A DNA stretch of 32,454 bases from positions 1-32,454 of the forward strand of contig JAKADE010000002.1 in assembly GCA_021820785.1 (NCBI GenBank). Reading direction: 5' to 3'. Origin of the DNA: Pseudomonadota bacterium (GTDB lineage: Bacteria; Pseudomonadota; Gammaproteobacteria; Steroidobacterales; Steroidobacteraceae). Made by a program: the position numbers and the translations under genes. Under the pieces are notes generated by a model that was not told the DNA's origin, did no database searches, and was given only the letters and a program-made list of their open reading frames with translations. Shown piece after piece: positions 8,045-14,842 of this stretch. Numbering within the stretch: the stretch's first letter is position 1; the number at the start of each line of letters is the position of its first letter.

Positions 8045-9127
8045 ATGGTCGATTTCATTGGCACTCGTCGGGTCCAAGAGCTCGTGCGAGACCTCGGTAC
8101 GGCGGCGTTCATCGCCGGGATGGCGCGCGAAATCGAAGCGGATTACCGGCGCTGGAGCGCGTTCGAGAAGTCCCCGCGGCACGCGATCCATTCGGACGTC
8201 GGGGTCATCGAGCTGATGCCCGCATCCGACGGCCGTCAGTACGCGTTCAAGTACGTCAACGGCCACCCCAAGAACACGGCCAAAGGCCTGCTGACCGTGA
8301 TGGCGTTCGGCATGCTCGCTGACGTCGAAACCGGATATCCGCTGGCCCTCGCGGAAATGACGCTGACGACGGCGCTGCGCACGGCGGCGACTTCGGTCGT
8401 GGCGGCGCGCGCGCTTGCCCGTCGTGACAGCCAGGTCATGGCACTGATCGGCAACGGCTCGCAGTCGGAGTTCCAGGCCATTGCCTTCCATGACCAGCTG
8501 GGCGTGCGCGAACTGCGGCTCTACGACGTCGATCCGCAGGCCACCGACAAGCTGGTCGCAAACTTGAGCCGCACGCGTCTGCCCGGGTTGCGCGTGGTGC
8601 GCTGCCGCTCGGTGGCCGAGGCGTGTGCCGGGGCCGACATCGTCACCACGATTACCGCCGACAAGCGCAACGCGACCATCCTCACCCCCGACATGATCGC
8701 GCCGGGCATGCACCTGAACGCCGTGGGCGGGGACTGCCCGGGCAAGACCGAACTGCATGCGGACATCCTGCGGCGCCCCGATGCGCGGGTCGTGGTCGAG
8801 TTCGAGCCGCAGTCGCGTATCGAGGGCGAGATCCAGCAGCTGCCGGCGGACTTTCCGGTGACGGAACTCGCCGTCGTGTTGAGCGAGAGCCGCGGCGGAC
8901 GCACCGGCGAGCGCGACGTGACGATCTTCGACTCGGTCGGCTTTGCGCTCGAGGACTTCGCGGCGCTACGCTACGTGCACCAGCTGCACCGCGAACGGCG
9001 GGGCACGCACGCCACCATCGATCTGATCCCTGAGCTTGCCGACCCGAAGGATCTCTACGCCATGATCGCCCCGCCGCGCGTCGCACGCGAGAGGGTTGCC
9101 GACCTCGCCGAGGCGGTGAGCGCATGA
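8045..9127 (+). CDS. Ornithine cyclodeaminase
   Basis: NAD-dependent enzyme of the ornithine cyclodeaminase/mu-crystallin family that turns L-ornithine into L-proline and ammonia. The 360-residue protein starts at ATG 8045, preceded by AGGAGAGA (8033-8040); the upstream-extended frame would cover the control region. Seen are KYVNGHPKN (substrate loop), AEMTLTTALRTAATS, the Rossmann segment MALIGNGSQSEFQAIAF (about residues 138-155) and LNAVGGDCPGKTEL, with the family's catalytic Asp. The long form and the EMTxTTALRTAA motif fit true ornithine cyclodeaminases better than alanine dehydrogenase or ectoine homologues. It overlaps arginase by ATGA. Confidence 0.92.
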   Translation: MVDFIGTRRVQELVRDLGTAAFIAGMAREIEADYRRWSAFEKSPRHAIHSDVGVIELMPASDGRQYAFKYVNGHPKNTAKGLLTVMAFGMLADVETGYPLALAEMTLTTALRTAATSVVAARALARRDSQVMALIGNGSQSEFQAIAFHDQLGVRELRLYDVDPQATDKLVANLSRTRLPGLRVVRCRSVAEACAGADIVTTITADKRNATILTPDMIAPGMHLNAVGGDCPGKTELHADILRRPDARVVVEFEPQSRIEGEIQQLPADFPVTELAVVLSESRGGRTGERDVTIFDSVGFALEDFAALRYVHQLHRERRGTHATIDLIPELADPKDLYAMIAPPRVARERVADLAEAVSA

Positions 9128-10098
9128 GTGCGGCGCGGCGCACTGTCGCCTTGATTGGCGCGCCGACCGACGTGGGCGCCGCGGAGCTCGGCGCCTCCAT
9201 GGGCCCCGAGGCGATGCGGGTCGCCGGCGTGCGCGCGGCACTCGAGGCACGCGGGCTCGACGTGCTCGACCGCGGCAATCTCTCCGGACCGGGCAACCGT
9301 GCCGAGGCGGTGCGAGACGGCTTTCGCAACCTGCCCGCAGTGGCGGCCTGGAACGAGCTGGTGCACGAGGCGGTGTACGGCGCGCTCGGCGAGGGGCACC
9401 TGCCGATCATGCTCGGCGGCGATCACTCGCTCGCAGTGGGCTCGATCAGCGCCGTGGCGCGGCACTGCCGGGATACTCACCGCAAGCTGCGCGTGCTGTG
9501 GCTGGATGCGCATGCGGACTTCAACACCGGGGAGCTCTCCCCGAGCGGCAATCTGCACGGCATGCCGCTCGCCTGTCTGTGCGGCATGGGCCCGCGGGTG
9601 CTCACCGGCCTTGGCGGACAGAGCCCGGCCATCCATCCGCAGTGGATCCGGCAGATCGGCATCCGCAGCGTCGATGAGGGCGAGCGGCGCCTCGTGCACG
9701 AACTCGCCGTCGAGGTGTTCGACATGCGCTACATCGATGAGATGGGCATGCGCGCCACCATGGAGCAGGCGCTGAGCGGCGTGGATGCCGACACCCATCT
9801 GCACGTGAGCTTCGATGTCGATTTCCTCGATCCGGACATCGCCCCGGGCGTCGGGACGACCGTGCCGGGCGGCCCGACCTACCGCGAAGCGCAGCTGTGC
9901 ATGGAAATGATCGCCGATACCCGCCGGGTCGGCTCGCTCGATGTCGTGGAACTCAATCCGGCGCTCGATGAACACAACCGCACGGCGAAGCTCGCCGTCG
10001 ACCTGCTCGAGTCGCTGTTCGGCAAGAGCACCCTGGTGCGCCGCCAGCATCCGGGGCGTCCGCTCGACGTGGTCGGCTCGCGCAGCGGAACGCGCTGA
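9124..10098 (+). CDS. rocF: Arginase
   Basis: Manganese ureohydrolase converting L-arginine to L-ornithine and urea. The 324-residue protein has all metal-ligand motifs: GGDHS (His101), DAHAD (Asp128, His130, Asp132) and SFDVDFLDP (Asp231, Asp233), plus NLHGMPLA near residue 143, which marks arginases rather than agmatinases. The ATG overlaps the ornithine cyclodeaminase stop, so the two enzymes are made together and act in sequence: arginine to ornithine to proline. A GC-rich hairpin follows directly. Confidence 0.93.
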   Translation: MSAARRTVALIGAPTDVGAAELGASMGPEAMRVAGVRAALEARGLDVLDRGNLSGPGNRAEAVRDGFRNLPAVAAWNELVHEAVYGALGEGHLPIMLGGDHSLAVGSISAVARHCRDTHRKLRVLWLDAHADFNTGELSPSGNLHGMPLACLCGMGPRVLTGLGGQSPAIHPQWIRQIGIRSVDEGERRLVHELAVEVFDMRYIDEMGMRATMEQALSGVDADTHLHVSFDVDFLDPDIAPGVGTTVPGGPTYREAQLCMEMIADTRRVGSLDVVELNPALDEHNRTAKLAVDLLESLFGKSTLVRRQHPGRPLDVVGSRSGTR

Positions 10099-10106
10099 CC
10101 TGCCGG

Positions 10107-10135
10107 GCGCGCCGCGGCGCTTCGCCGCCGCGCGC
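10107..10135. terminator. GC-rich hairpin between convergent arginase and halogenase genes
   Basis: Two 13-nt arms (10107-10119 and 10123-10135) pair with one mismatch around a 3-nt loop. It fills the 37-bp gap between the convergent stops and may end transcription from both sides. There is no T-tract, so intrinsic termination is uncertain. Confidence 0.5.
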
Positions 10136-11638
10136 TCAGTCGGCGGCGCGGCAATGCTGGCGAATGAATTCTTCGTGCGTCGGCAGTGTCGCAGCGCAGC
10201 TGGCGATCACGGCGCGCACGTCATCGAGTGCCGCCTGGGGGTTCGGGCCGACGCTGTCGGCGAACGGATCGTAGCCGGCGCTCCGGGCGCCCTGGCCGAT
10301 CAGCATGTGGAACCAGCTCTGTACCGAGAACAGCTCGTTCTCGTCGCGCATCAGCCGGCCGTAGTTGGCAAACAGCTCGAGGCGCTCGCGCAGGCTGTCG
10401 GGCAGTTCCGCGGCCCGACACTGCGTCCAGAACGGGCCATCCCGCTCGGTGAAGTGATAGTGGGCGATGAGGAAGTCGCGCGCCCGCTCGTAGTCGAAGG
10501 CGAGCTGGCGGTTGTACTCCTCGATGTCCCGGGGATGGAAGTTCCGGTCGGGAAAGAGTTTCAGCAGCACGAACAGGCCGCGCTGGATGAGATGGATGCC
10601 CGTGGATTCCAGCGGCTCGAGAAATCCGGCCGAAAGCCCGATGGCCACGCAGTTGCGGTTCCAGCTCTTGCGGCGCCGGCCGGTCGTGAAGCGCAGCCGC
10701 AGCGGCTCGCGCAGCGGCCGACCCTCGAGGCTCCCGAGCAGGGCCGCTTCGGCCGCATCGTCGTCCATGAACTGGCTGCTGTAGACGTAGCCGTTGCCCA
10801 CCCGGTTCTGCAGGGGAATGCGCCACTGCCAGCCGACTTCGCGCGCCCCGGCCAGGGTGTGCGAGGAGAGCGGGCCGGTGCGCTCGCACGCCACCGCAAT
10901 GGCCCGATCGCACGGCAGCCAGTGCGTCCAGTCCTCGTATCCGGTGTGCAGCGCCTCTTCGATCAGCAGGCCGCGAAAGCCCGTGCAGTCGATGTACAGA
11001 TCCGCACCGATGCGCTCGCCGCTCTCGAGCGTCAATGACTCGATGAAACCATCCTCGCCGCGCAGCGCAACGCTGCGCACCTTGCCCTCGGTCCGGCGTA
11101 CGCCGCGCGCTTCGGCGTAGCCGCGCAGGTAGCTGGCAAAGCGCTTCGCATCCAGGTGCAGCGCGTACACCAGGGTCGCGAGCGGGGAGTGCTGCCGGGG
11201 CGTGGGCCGTGCGAAGCGGGCGTCCCGCGCCGCCACCGCCTGCAGCGAGTAGACGTCGAGCGGCGCCGCCGTGCCGGCGTGCGCGCACTTGTGCCAGTAG
11301 GTGTAAAAGGGCACCCCGCGAAGCGGGGCGCCCGTGGGCCCGAACGGGTGGATGTAGCTGTGACCGGGCCGCCGCCAGTCCTTGAACTCGATGCCGAGTT
11401 TGAAGGTCGCCTGCGTCTTGCGGATCAGCTCGTTCTCGTCGATTCCGTGCGTACGGAGGTACTCGATGATCGGCGGGATGGTCGCCTCGCCGACGCCCAC
11501 CGTGCCGATATCCTCGGACTCGATGAGCCGGATACTACCGTTGAGGTGCGGAAAGGATTGCGAGAGTGTCGCCGCGGCCATCCAGCCGGCGGTTCCGCCG
11601 CCGACGATGGCCACGCTGCGAATGGGCTGATTGGTCAC
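10136..11638 (-). CDS. Flavin-dependent 'tryptophan halogenase' family protein (first copy)
   Basis: FADH2-dependent halogenase-fold enzyme (PF04820-type) of 500 residues. It has the FAD-binding GGGTAGW (13-19), the tunnel-lining motif WQWRIP (270-275, matching WxWxIP), Lys80 in ATFK aligned with catalytic Lys79 of PrnA, and Glu344 in FLEPLES. All residues expected for HOCl-type halogenation are therefore present. Start is GTG at 11638, 9 bp after the xylA stop, so it is probably co-transcribed with xylA and xylose-controlled. Homologues in Caulobacter, Brevundimonas and Xanthomonas lie beside TonB receptors; some halogenate indoles in vitro (for example BrvH), but the natural substrate is unknown. 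No secondary-metabolite genes are nearby. Confidence 0.9.
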   Translation of the reverse strand: MTNQPIRSVAIVGGGTAGWMAAATLSQSFPHLNGSIRLIESEDIGTVGVGEATIPPIIEYLRTHGIDENELIRKTQATFKLGIEFKDWRRPGHSYIHPFGPTGAPLRGVPFYTYWHKCAHAGTAAPLDVYSLQAVAARDARFARPTPRQHSPLATLVYALHLDAKRFASYLRGYAEARGVRRTEGKVRSVALRGEDGFIESLTLESGERIGADLYIDCTGFRGLLIEEALHTGYEDWTHWLPCDRAIAVACERTGPLSSHTLAGAREVGWQWRIPLQNRVGNGYVYSSQFMDDDAAEAALLGSLEGRPLREPLRLRFTTGRRRKSWNRNCVAIGLSAGFLEPLESTGIHLIQRGLFVLLKLFPDRNFHPRDIEEYNRQLAFDYERARDFLIAHYHFTERDGPFWTQCRAAELPDSLRERLELFANYGRLMRDENELFSVQSWFHMLIGQGARSAGYDPFADSVGPNPQAALDDVRAVIASCAATLPTHEEFIRQHCRAAD

Positions 11639-11647
11639 CCACCTAGT

Positions 11648-12964
11648 TTAGTACTTGCAGTGCCGCGCGATAAGGCTCTCGGCGAGTTCCTGTTTGCCCG
11701 AGCGCACCGTCGGCTGGAAGTCCGAGGCGATCGCCAGGTCCGCGAGCGCGGCGAGATCGAGCGAGCCGCTCTCGATGCGCTGACCGAGCGGCCCGTCCCA
11801 CCCCTGGTAGCGGGTCTTCTTCAGATCGGCGAGCTTGCGCGCGGCGACCACGTCGGCGGCGCCGAGCAGAGCGCGTGCCAGCGTGTCGATGCCGCCGATG
11901 TGCGCGAGGAACAGATCGGCCGGATCCACCGACTGACGGCGCAGCTTGGCGTCGAAGTTGAAGCCGCCGGTGGTGAACCCGCCGCTCTCGAGCAGCGGAA
12001 CGAACGCCGGGACGAGCTCCTGCGCATTGTTCGGGAACTGGTCGGTGTCCCAGCCGTTGCGGGCATCGCCGCGGTTGATGTCGATCGAGCCGAAGATGCC
12101 GTACGTGAGCGCCGCGGCGACTTCATGCTCGAAGTCCAGTCCGGCGAGCGTCGCGTGATTGACTTCGATGTTGACCTTCACTTCCTCGGCGAGGCCGTAG
12201 CGCTGCAGGAACGCATAGACGGTCGCGACGTCGCGGTCGTACTGGTGCTTGGTCGGCTCGAACGGCTTCGGCTCGATCAGGATTGCGCCCTTGAAGCCGA
12301 TGCGGTGTTTGTGCTCGACGACCATCGAGAGGAAGCGTCCGTAGTGATCGAGTTCGCGCTTCAGATCGGTGTTCAGCAGCGAGTCGTAACCTTCGCGTCC
12401 GCCCCACAGCACGTAGTTCTCGCCGCCGAGCCGATGCGTCGCCTCCAGGCAGCCGCGCACCTGAGTGGCGGCCCAGCTGTAGACCTCCGGGTCCGGGCTG
12501 GTGGCGGCACCGCCGGCGTAGCGCGGATGGCTGAACAGGTTGGCCGTACCCCACAGCAGTTTCACGCCGGTGGCCGCCATCTTCGCCTCGATGTTCGCGA
12601 CGATGGTCTTGAGGTTGCGATCGTGTTCCTTGGCGGTCGTCGCCGTGGCCATGGCGTCGACGTCGTGAAACGTGAAGTAGGGCAGACCGAGGCGGCTGAA
12701 GAAATCGAAGGCCGCCTCGAGTTTCGCGTCAGCCATCTCCTGGGTGATCGTGGCGCCGAGCCACGGGCGCGGCAGCGTGCCGGCACCGAAGATGTCCTGA
12801 CCCGGCCAGTTGAACGAGTGCCAGTAACACACCGCGCCGCGCAGCCAGTCCTCCATGCGCTTGCCGAGGACCTGGCGGTCCTTGTCATAGACGCGGAAGG
12901 CGAATTCGTTATCGGTATCCGGACCCTCGAAACGAACCGGCGCAATCTTGGAAAAAAGGCTCAT
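11648..12964 (-). CDS. xylA: Xylose isomerase
   Basis: Interconverts D-xylose and D-xylulose, the first step of bacterial xylose use. The 438-residue length and sequence fit class II isomerases. Active-site residues are visible: His100 and Asp103 in FHDVDAMA, IEPKPFEPTKHQYD (metal Glu and Lys), NIEVNHATLAG (metal Glu, His), DINRGDARNGWDTDQFP (metal Asp residues) and NFDAKLRRQS. The ATG at 12964 has GGAG 7 nt upstream. A xyl-box-like operator and promoter lie about 190 bp upstream, leaving a leader of about 180 nt with a hairpin. The xylulokinase partner is 14 kb away in its own unit. Confidence 0.97.
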   Translation of the reverse strand: MSLFSKIAPVRFEGPDTDNEFAFRVYDKDRQVLGKRMEDWLRGAVCYWHSFNWPGQDIFGAGTLPRPWLGATITQEMADAKLEAAFDFFSRLGLPYFTFHDVDAMATATTAKEHDRNLKTIVANIEAKMAATGVKLLWGTANLFSHPRYAGGAATSPDPEVYSWAATQVRGCLEATHRLGGENYVLWGGREGYDSLLNTDLKRELDHYGRFLSMVVEHKHRIGFKGAILIEPKPFEPTKHQYDRDVATVYAFLQRYGLAEEVKVNIEVNHATLAGLDFEHEVAAALTYGIFGSIDINRGDARNGWDTDQFPNNAQELVPAFVPLLESGGFTTGGFNFDAKLRRQSVDPADLFLAHIGGIDTLARALLGAADVVAARKLADLKKTRYQGWDGPLGQRIESGSLDLAALADLAIASDFQPTVRSGKQELAESLIARHCKY

Positions 12965-12995
12965 CGGACAACTCCGTGCAATGAATTCGGGATCA

Positions 12996-13025
12996 CCGCC
13001 TCCTCACGCGTCGGCGTGAGGGCGG
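12996..13025 (-). promoter_or_regulatory. Hairpin in the xylA leader
   Basis: CCGCC-TC-CTCACGC (12996-13009) pairs with GCGTGAG-GGCGG (13014-13025) around a 4-nt loop with a 2-nt bulge. It would form in the xylA mRNA leader about 30 nt before the start codon. No following T-tract is seen; it may stabilise the mRNA or do nothing. Confidence 0.4.
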
Positions 13026-13151
13026 CCGGGGAAGGGGAAACCGGAGCGCGTGCCGGGGGGGCACACTGGTCGAGCGCGCGGCACGACCACCGTGTCGGGA
13101 ACAATCTGGAACGTCACGCGCGCGTACATCTGTACATGATCTCTGTATGGC

Positions 13152-13181
13152 ATGGTAGCGGTATCAGCCTGGCGCCGTCAA
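13152..13181 (-). promoter_or_regulatory. xylA promoter with embedded xyl-box operator
   Basis: On the minus strand TTGACG (13181-13176) is followed after 18 bp by TACCAT (13157-13152). The 14-bp operator TGATACCGCTACCA occupies 13166-13153, so its right half supplies most of the -10 hexamer. A bound repressor would block RNA polymerase. The operator matches the palindrome found six more times in the window. Confidence 0.7.
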
Positions 13182-14288
13182 TGGCGTCCGGGGCGATGAC
13201 GCGGCCGTGACCACAGCGGCATGCAAGTCACGGTGGTACGCCAGTGGCCTTCAGTGCCGCGCCGCGCGCGCCAGGAAACCGGTACGAACCGACGCGGTGC
13301 GCGGAGCGCAGGATTTGCCGGCCCTGGTTCCTCTCATGATGCGTAGCGCGTGGCACGATGTACCCGTGACTGCGTGACCTGCGACCTGCTGGCGGTGGTG
13401 CGGCTGTCGACATCGGGAGTGCGCGGCGCGCTGTCACCGCAGGCCGGCAGGCCGAGTCCTTTTTGCGAGCCGCCCGATCGGCATCGTCGCATCGGCGCTC
13501 GCGCCGGTCTGTCCGGCGCCGCAACAGCACGGTAGGGGCTGGCAACGACTGACAATGTCCACCCGGGCGTGGACGGTGCAGATGCACGTCGCTGCATGCA
13601 ACGCGAAAGGCCGAGGCGGCAAGCGGTCACGTCACCGCCGCCCTGACCATGACAATCCGATGCGCGCCGCTCTTGCGATACCGGTAGTGATCGGGCTCAT
13701 TCATCCGGATGCACAAACGCCGCATGCTCTGCACGTACAGCGCGTCGCGCGCCGCACGAGGGTGATGCAGTCCCGAGGCGAGGGCGAGGGCGTGTACGCC
13801 GCAGCGACTCACCCGGGGCTGAAAATCCGACCAGACGATGTCTGGTGCATCGCATTCGGCGTCCGGGGCCGAGCACGCTCGCGCGGTTGCCCGAAGCGGT
13901 GCGTCCCTTTTGCGATGAGGGCAGCTGATCGAGCCTCTCGAACGGCGCGGCACTGGCGCCCGATCACTGCTCGTCACAGACGTGACGCCGGTTCGACCAT
14001 GCCTGATGAGAGGGCGGGCCGGGGACGCGCATCGATTCCTCACGGGTGACACCGCATCTGACCGACCGCCCCGGAGCCGCAGTGAAGCGCGCCGCATCGC
14101 AGCCGGGGTGTGTCCGGCTCGCCATGCCCCGGGGGCTCTGGGCGGGTCGCGGGGGAGCGGACGCGGATGGGCGGCAGGGCGATGCGAACAGGCGCACGCC
14201 GTCCCGGCGGGACGGTCCTGGGCATCACCCACCTCGGCCTGAATGGAGATGTGGACGCTCGCCCGGAGCCATCAACGGCCCGGAGCTG

Positions 14289-14302
14289 GGATAGCGCTAC
14301 CA
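14289..14302 (+). promoter_or_regulatory. xyl-box-like operator, distal site upstream of the TonB receptor
   Basis: GGATAGCGCTACCA, followed by T, matches 12 of 14 positions of TGGTANCGNTACCA. It lies about 540 bp upstream of the receptor start and 413 bp from the promoter-proximal site, an arrangement that would allow repressor looping. No -35 hexamer sits at the right distance, so it is not itself a promoter of the kind seen at xylA. Confidence 0.55.
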
Positions 14303-14377
14303 TCGCGGCTCGCGCGTCGCCGGTTCTGCCGGGGTCGGCACCCGCCGATCAATTTTTTGAGTAAAATCAATGCCCAA

Positions 14378-14391
14378 TGACAGCGGTGTCA
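14378..14391. promoter_or_regulatory. Second type of LacI-like palindrome
   Basis: TGACAGCGGTGTCA, a palindrome apart from its central bases, with the central CG typical of LacI-family operators. It differs from the xyl-box half-site (TGACA instead of TGGTA) and resembles the TGACA-RCGY-TGTCA pattern described for NagR-type regulators in xanthomonads. Only one copy was noticed. It lies next to an A/T-rich patch containing TAAAAT (14362-14367). Confidence 0.35.
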
Positions 14392-14659
14392 ACGATACGC
14401 CGCTTCGCGCCGTCCCTGACGCCTGTGGTGTTCCGCCAACGTTCTGGAGGGCGCTCCCCCAGACCGTGCGGCGGAGCAACAAGCCTGAGCCGAGCCCCGG
14501 CGCGCGAGCGTATGGTGGCGCAATCAGGTCATGCCGGGCAGATACGCGGAGCCCTGATGTGTCGCCGGTAGGAAACGCATCGCGCCGTCAGGTGCGTTTC
14601 TTGGGAGAGACGAGAAAACACCGCTCCGAGCGCGAAACGGATCGCACGGCGGCGTCCTG

Positions 14660-14689
14660 TTGACATCGAGACGACAGCAGGACCATACT
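14660..14689 (+). promoter_or_regulatory. Probable promoter of the TonB receptor operon
   Basis: A perfect TTGACA (14660-14665) is followed after 18 bp by CATACT (14684-14689, 4 of 6 matches). Transcription would start near 14696, just before the operator at 14702-14715, and leave a leader of about 145 nt. A CATAAT at 14714-14719 is an alternative -10 but lacks a good -35. Confidence 0.5.
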
Positions 14690-14701
14690 CGGCTCGACGT
14701 C

Positions 14702-14715
14702 AGATAGCGGTACCA
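14702..14715 (+). promoter_or_regulatory. xyl-box-like operator, proximal site of the TonB receptor operon
   Basis: AGATAGCGGTACCA followed by T; 12 of 14 positions agree with the palindrome. Placed just after the predicted transcription start, it would let a repressor block initiation or early elongation of the receptor-halogenase-sapC-cupin-kdgK operon. Confidence 0.65.
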
Positions 14716-14842
14716 TAATACGAAGGGGGCAGAAACCAACCGCCGAGCGGGATTTCCAGAGCTGTCGCCAGCCGGGTCGGTGCGGCAGCTGTCCATATCG
14801 TTGCCAATTCACAACACTGGTTTGCGACAGAGGGGGCTTCTA

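Larger units (their letters stand above)
13182..14659. other. Long stretch without a recognisable gene between xylA and the TonB receptor
   Basis: Almost 1.5 kb without a protein I can recognise on either strand. Open frames here (for example 13555-14049 plus and 13627-14232 minus) are Arg/Pro/Ala-rich, lack good ribosome-binding sites, overlap each other and look like chance GC-rich frames. The sequence contains one xyl-box-like site (14289-14302), a second type of palindrome (14378-14391) and an A/T-rich patch at about 14350-14370. It could hold a distant control region, a small RNA or a decayed gene; nothing in the sequence decides. Confidence 0.5.

Noticed and set aside
11156..13210. A 684-residue open frame on the plus strand across the first halogenase and xylA
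   Set aside because: It is antisense to two clearly conserved genes, has a composition typical of GC-rich shadow frames (Arg, Ala, Val, Asp), no recognisable domain and no ribosome-binding site.
13676..13689. CGATACCGGTAGTG as a further operator
   Set aside because: Only one half-site fits; the other arm lacks TACCA. Expected by chance in a region of this size.
13627..14232. A 201-residue minus-strand frame and overlapping plus-strand frames in the xylA-receptor gap
   Set aside because: Arg/Pro/Ala-rich, mutually overlapping, no good start signals and no family likeness. Kept only as part of the region without recognisable genes.
14513..14526. TGGTGGCGCAATCA as an eighth xyl-box
   Set aside because: The half-sites are poorly conserved (GGCG/CAATCA) and no promoter lies nearby; too weak to count.
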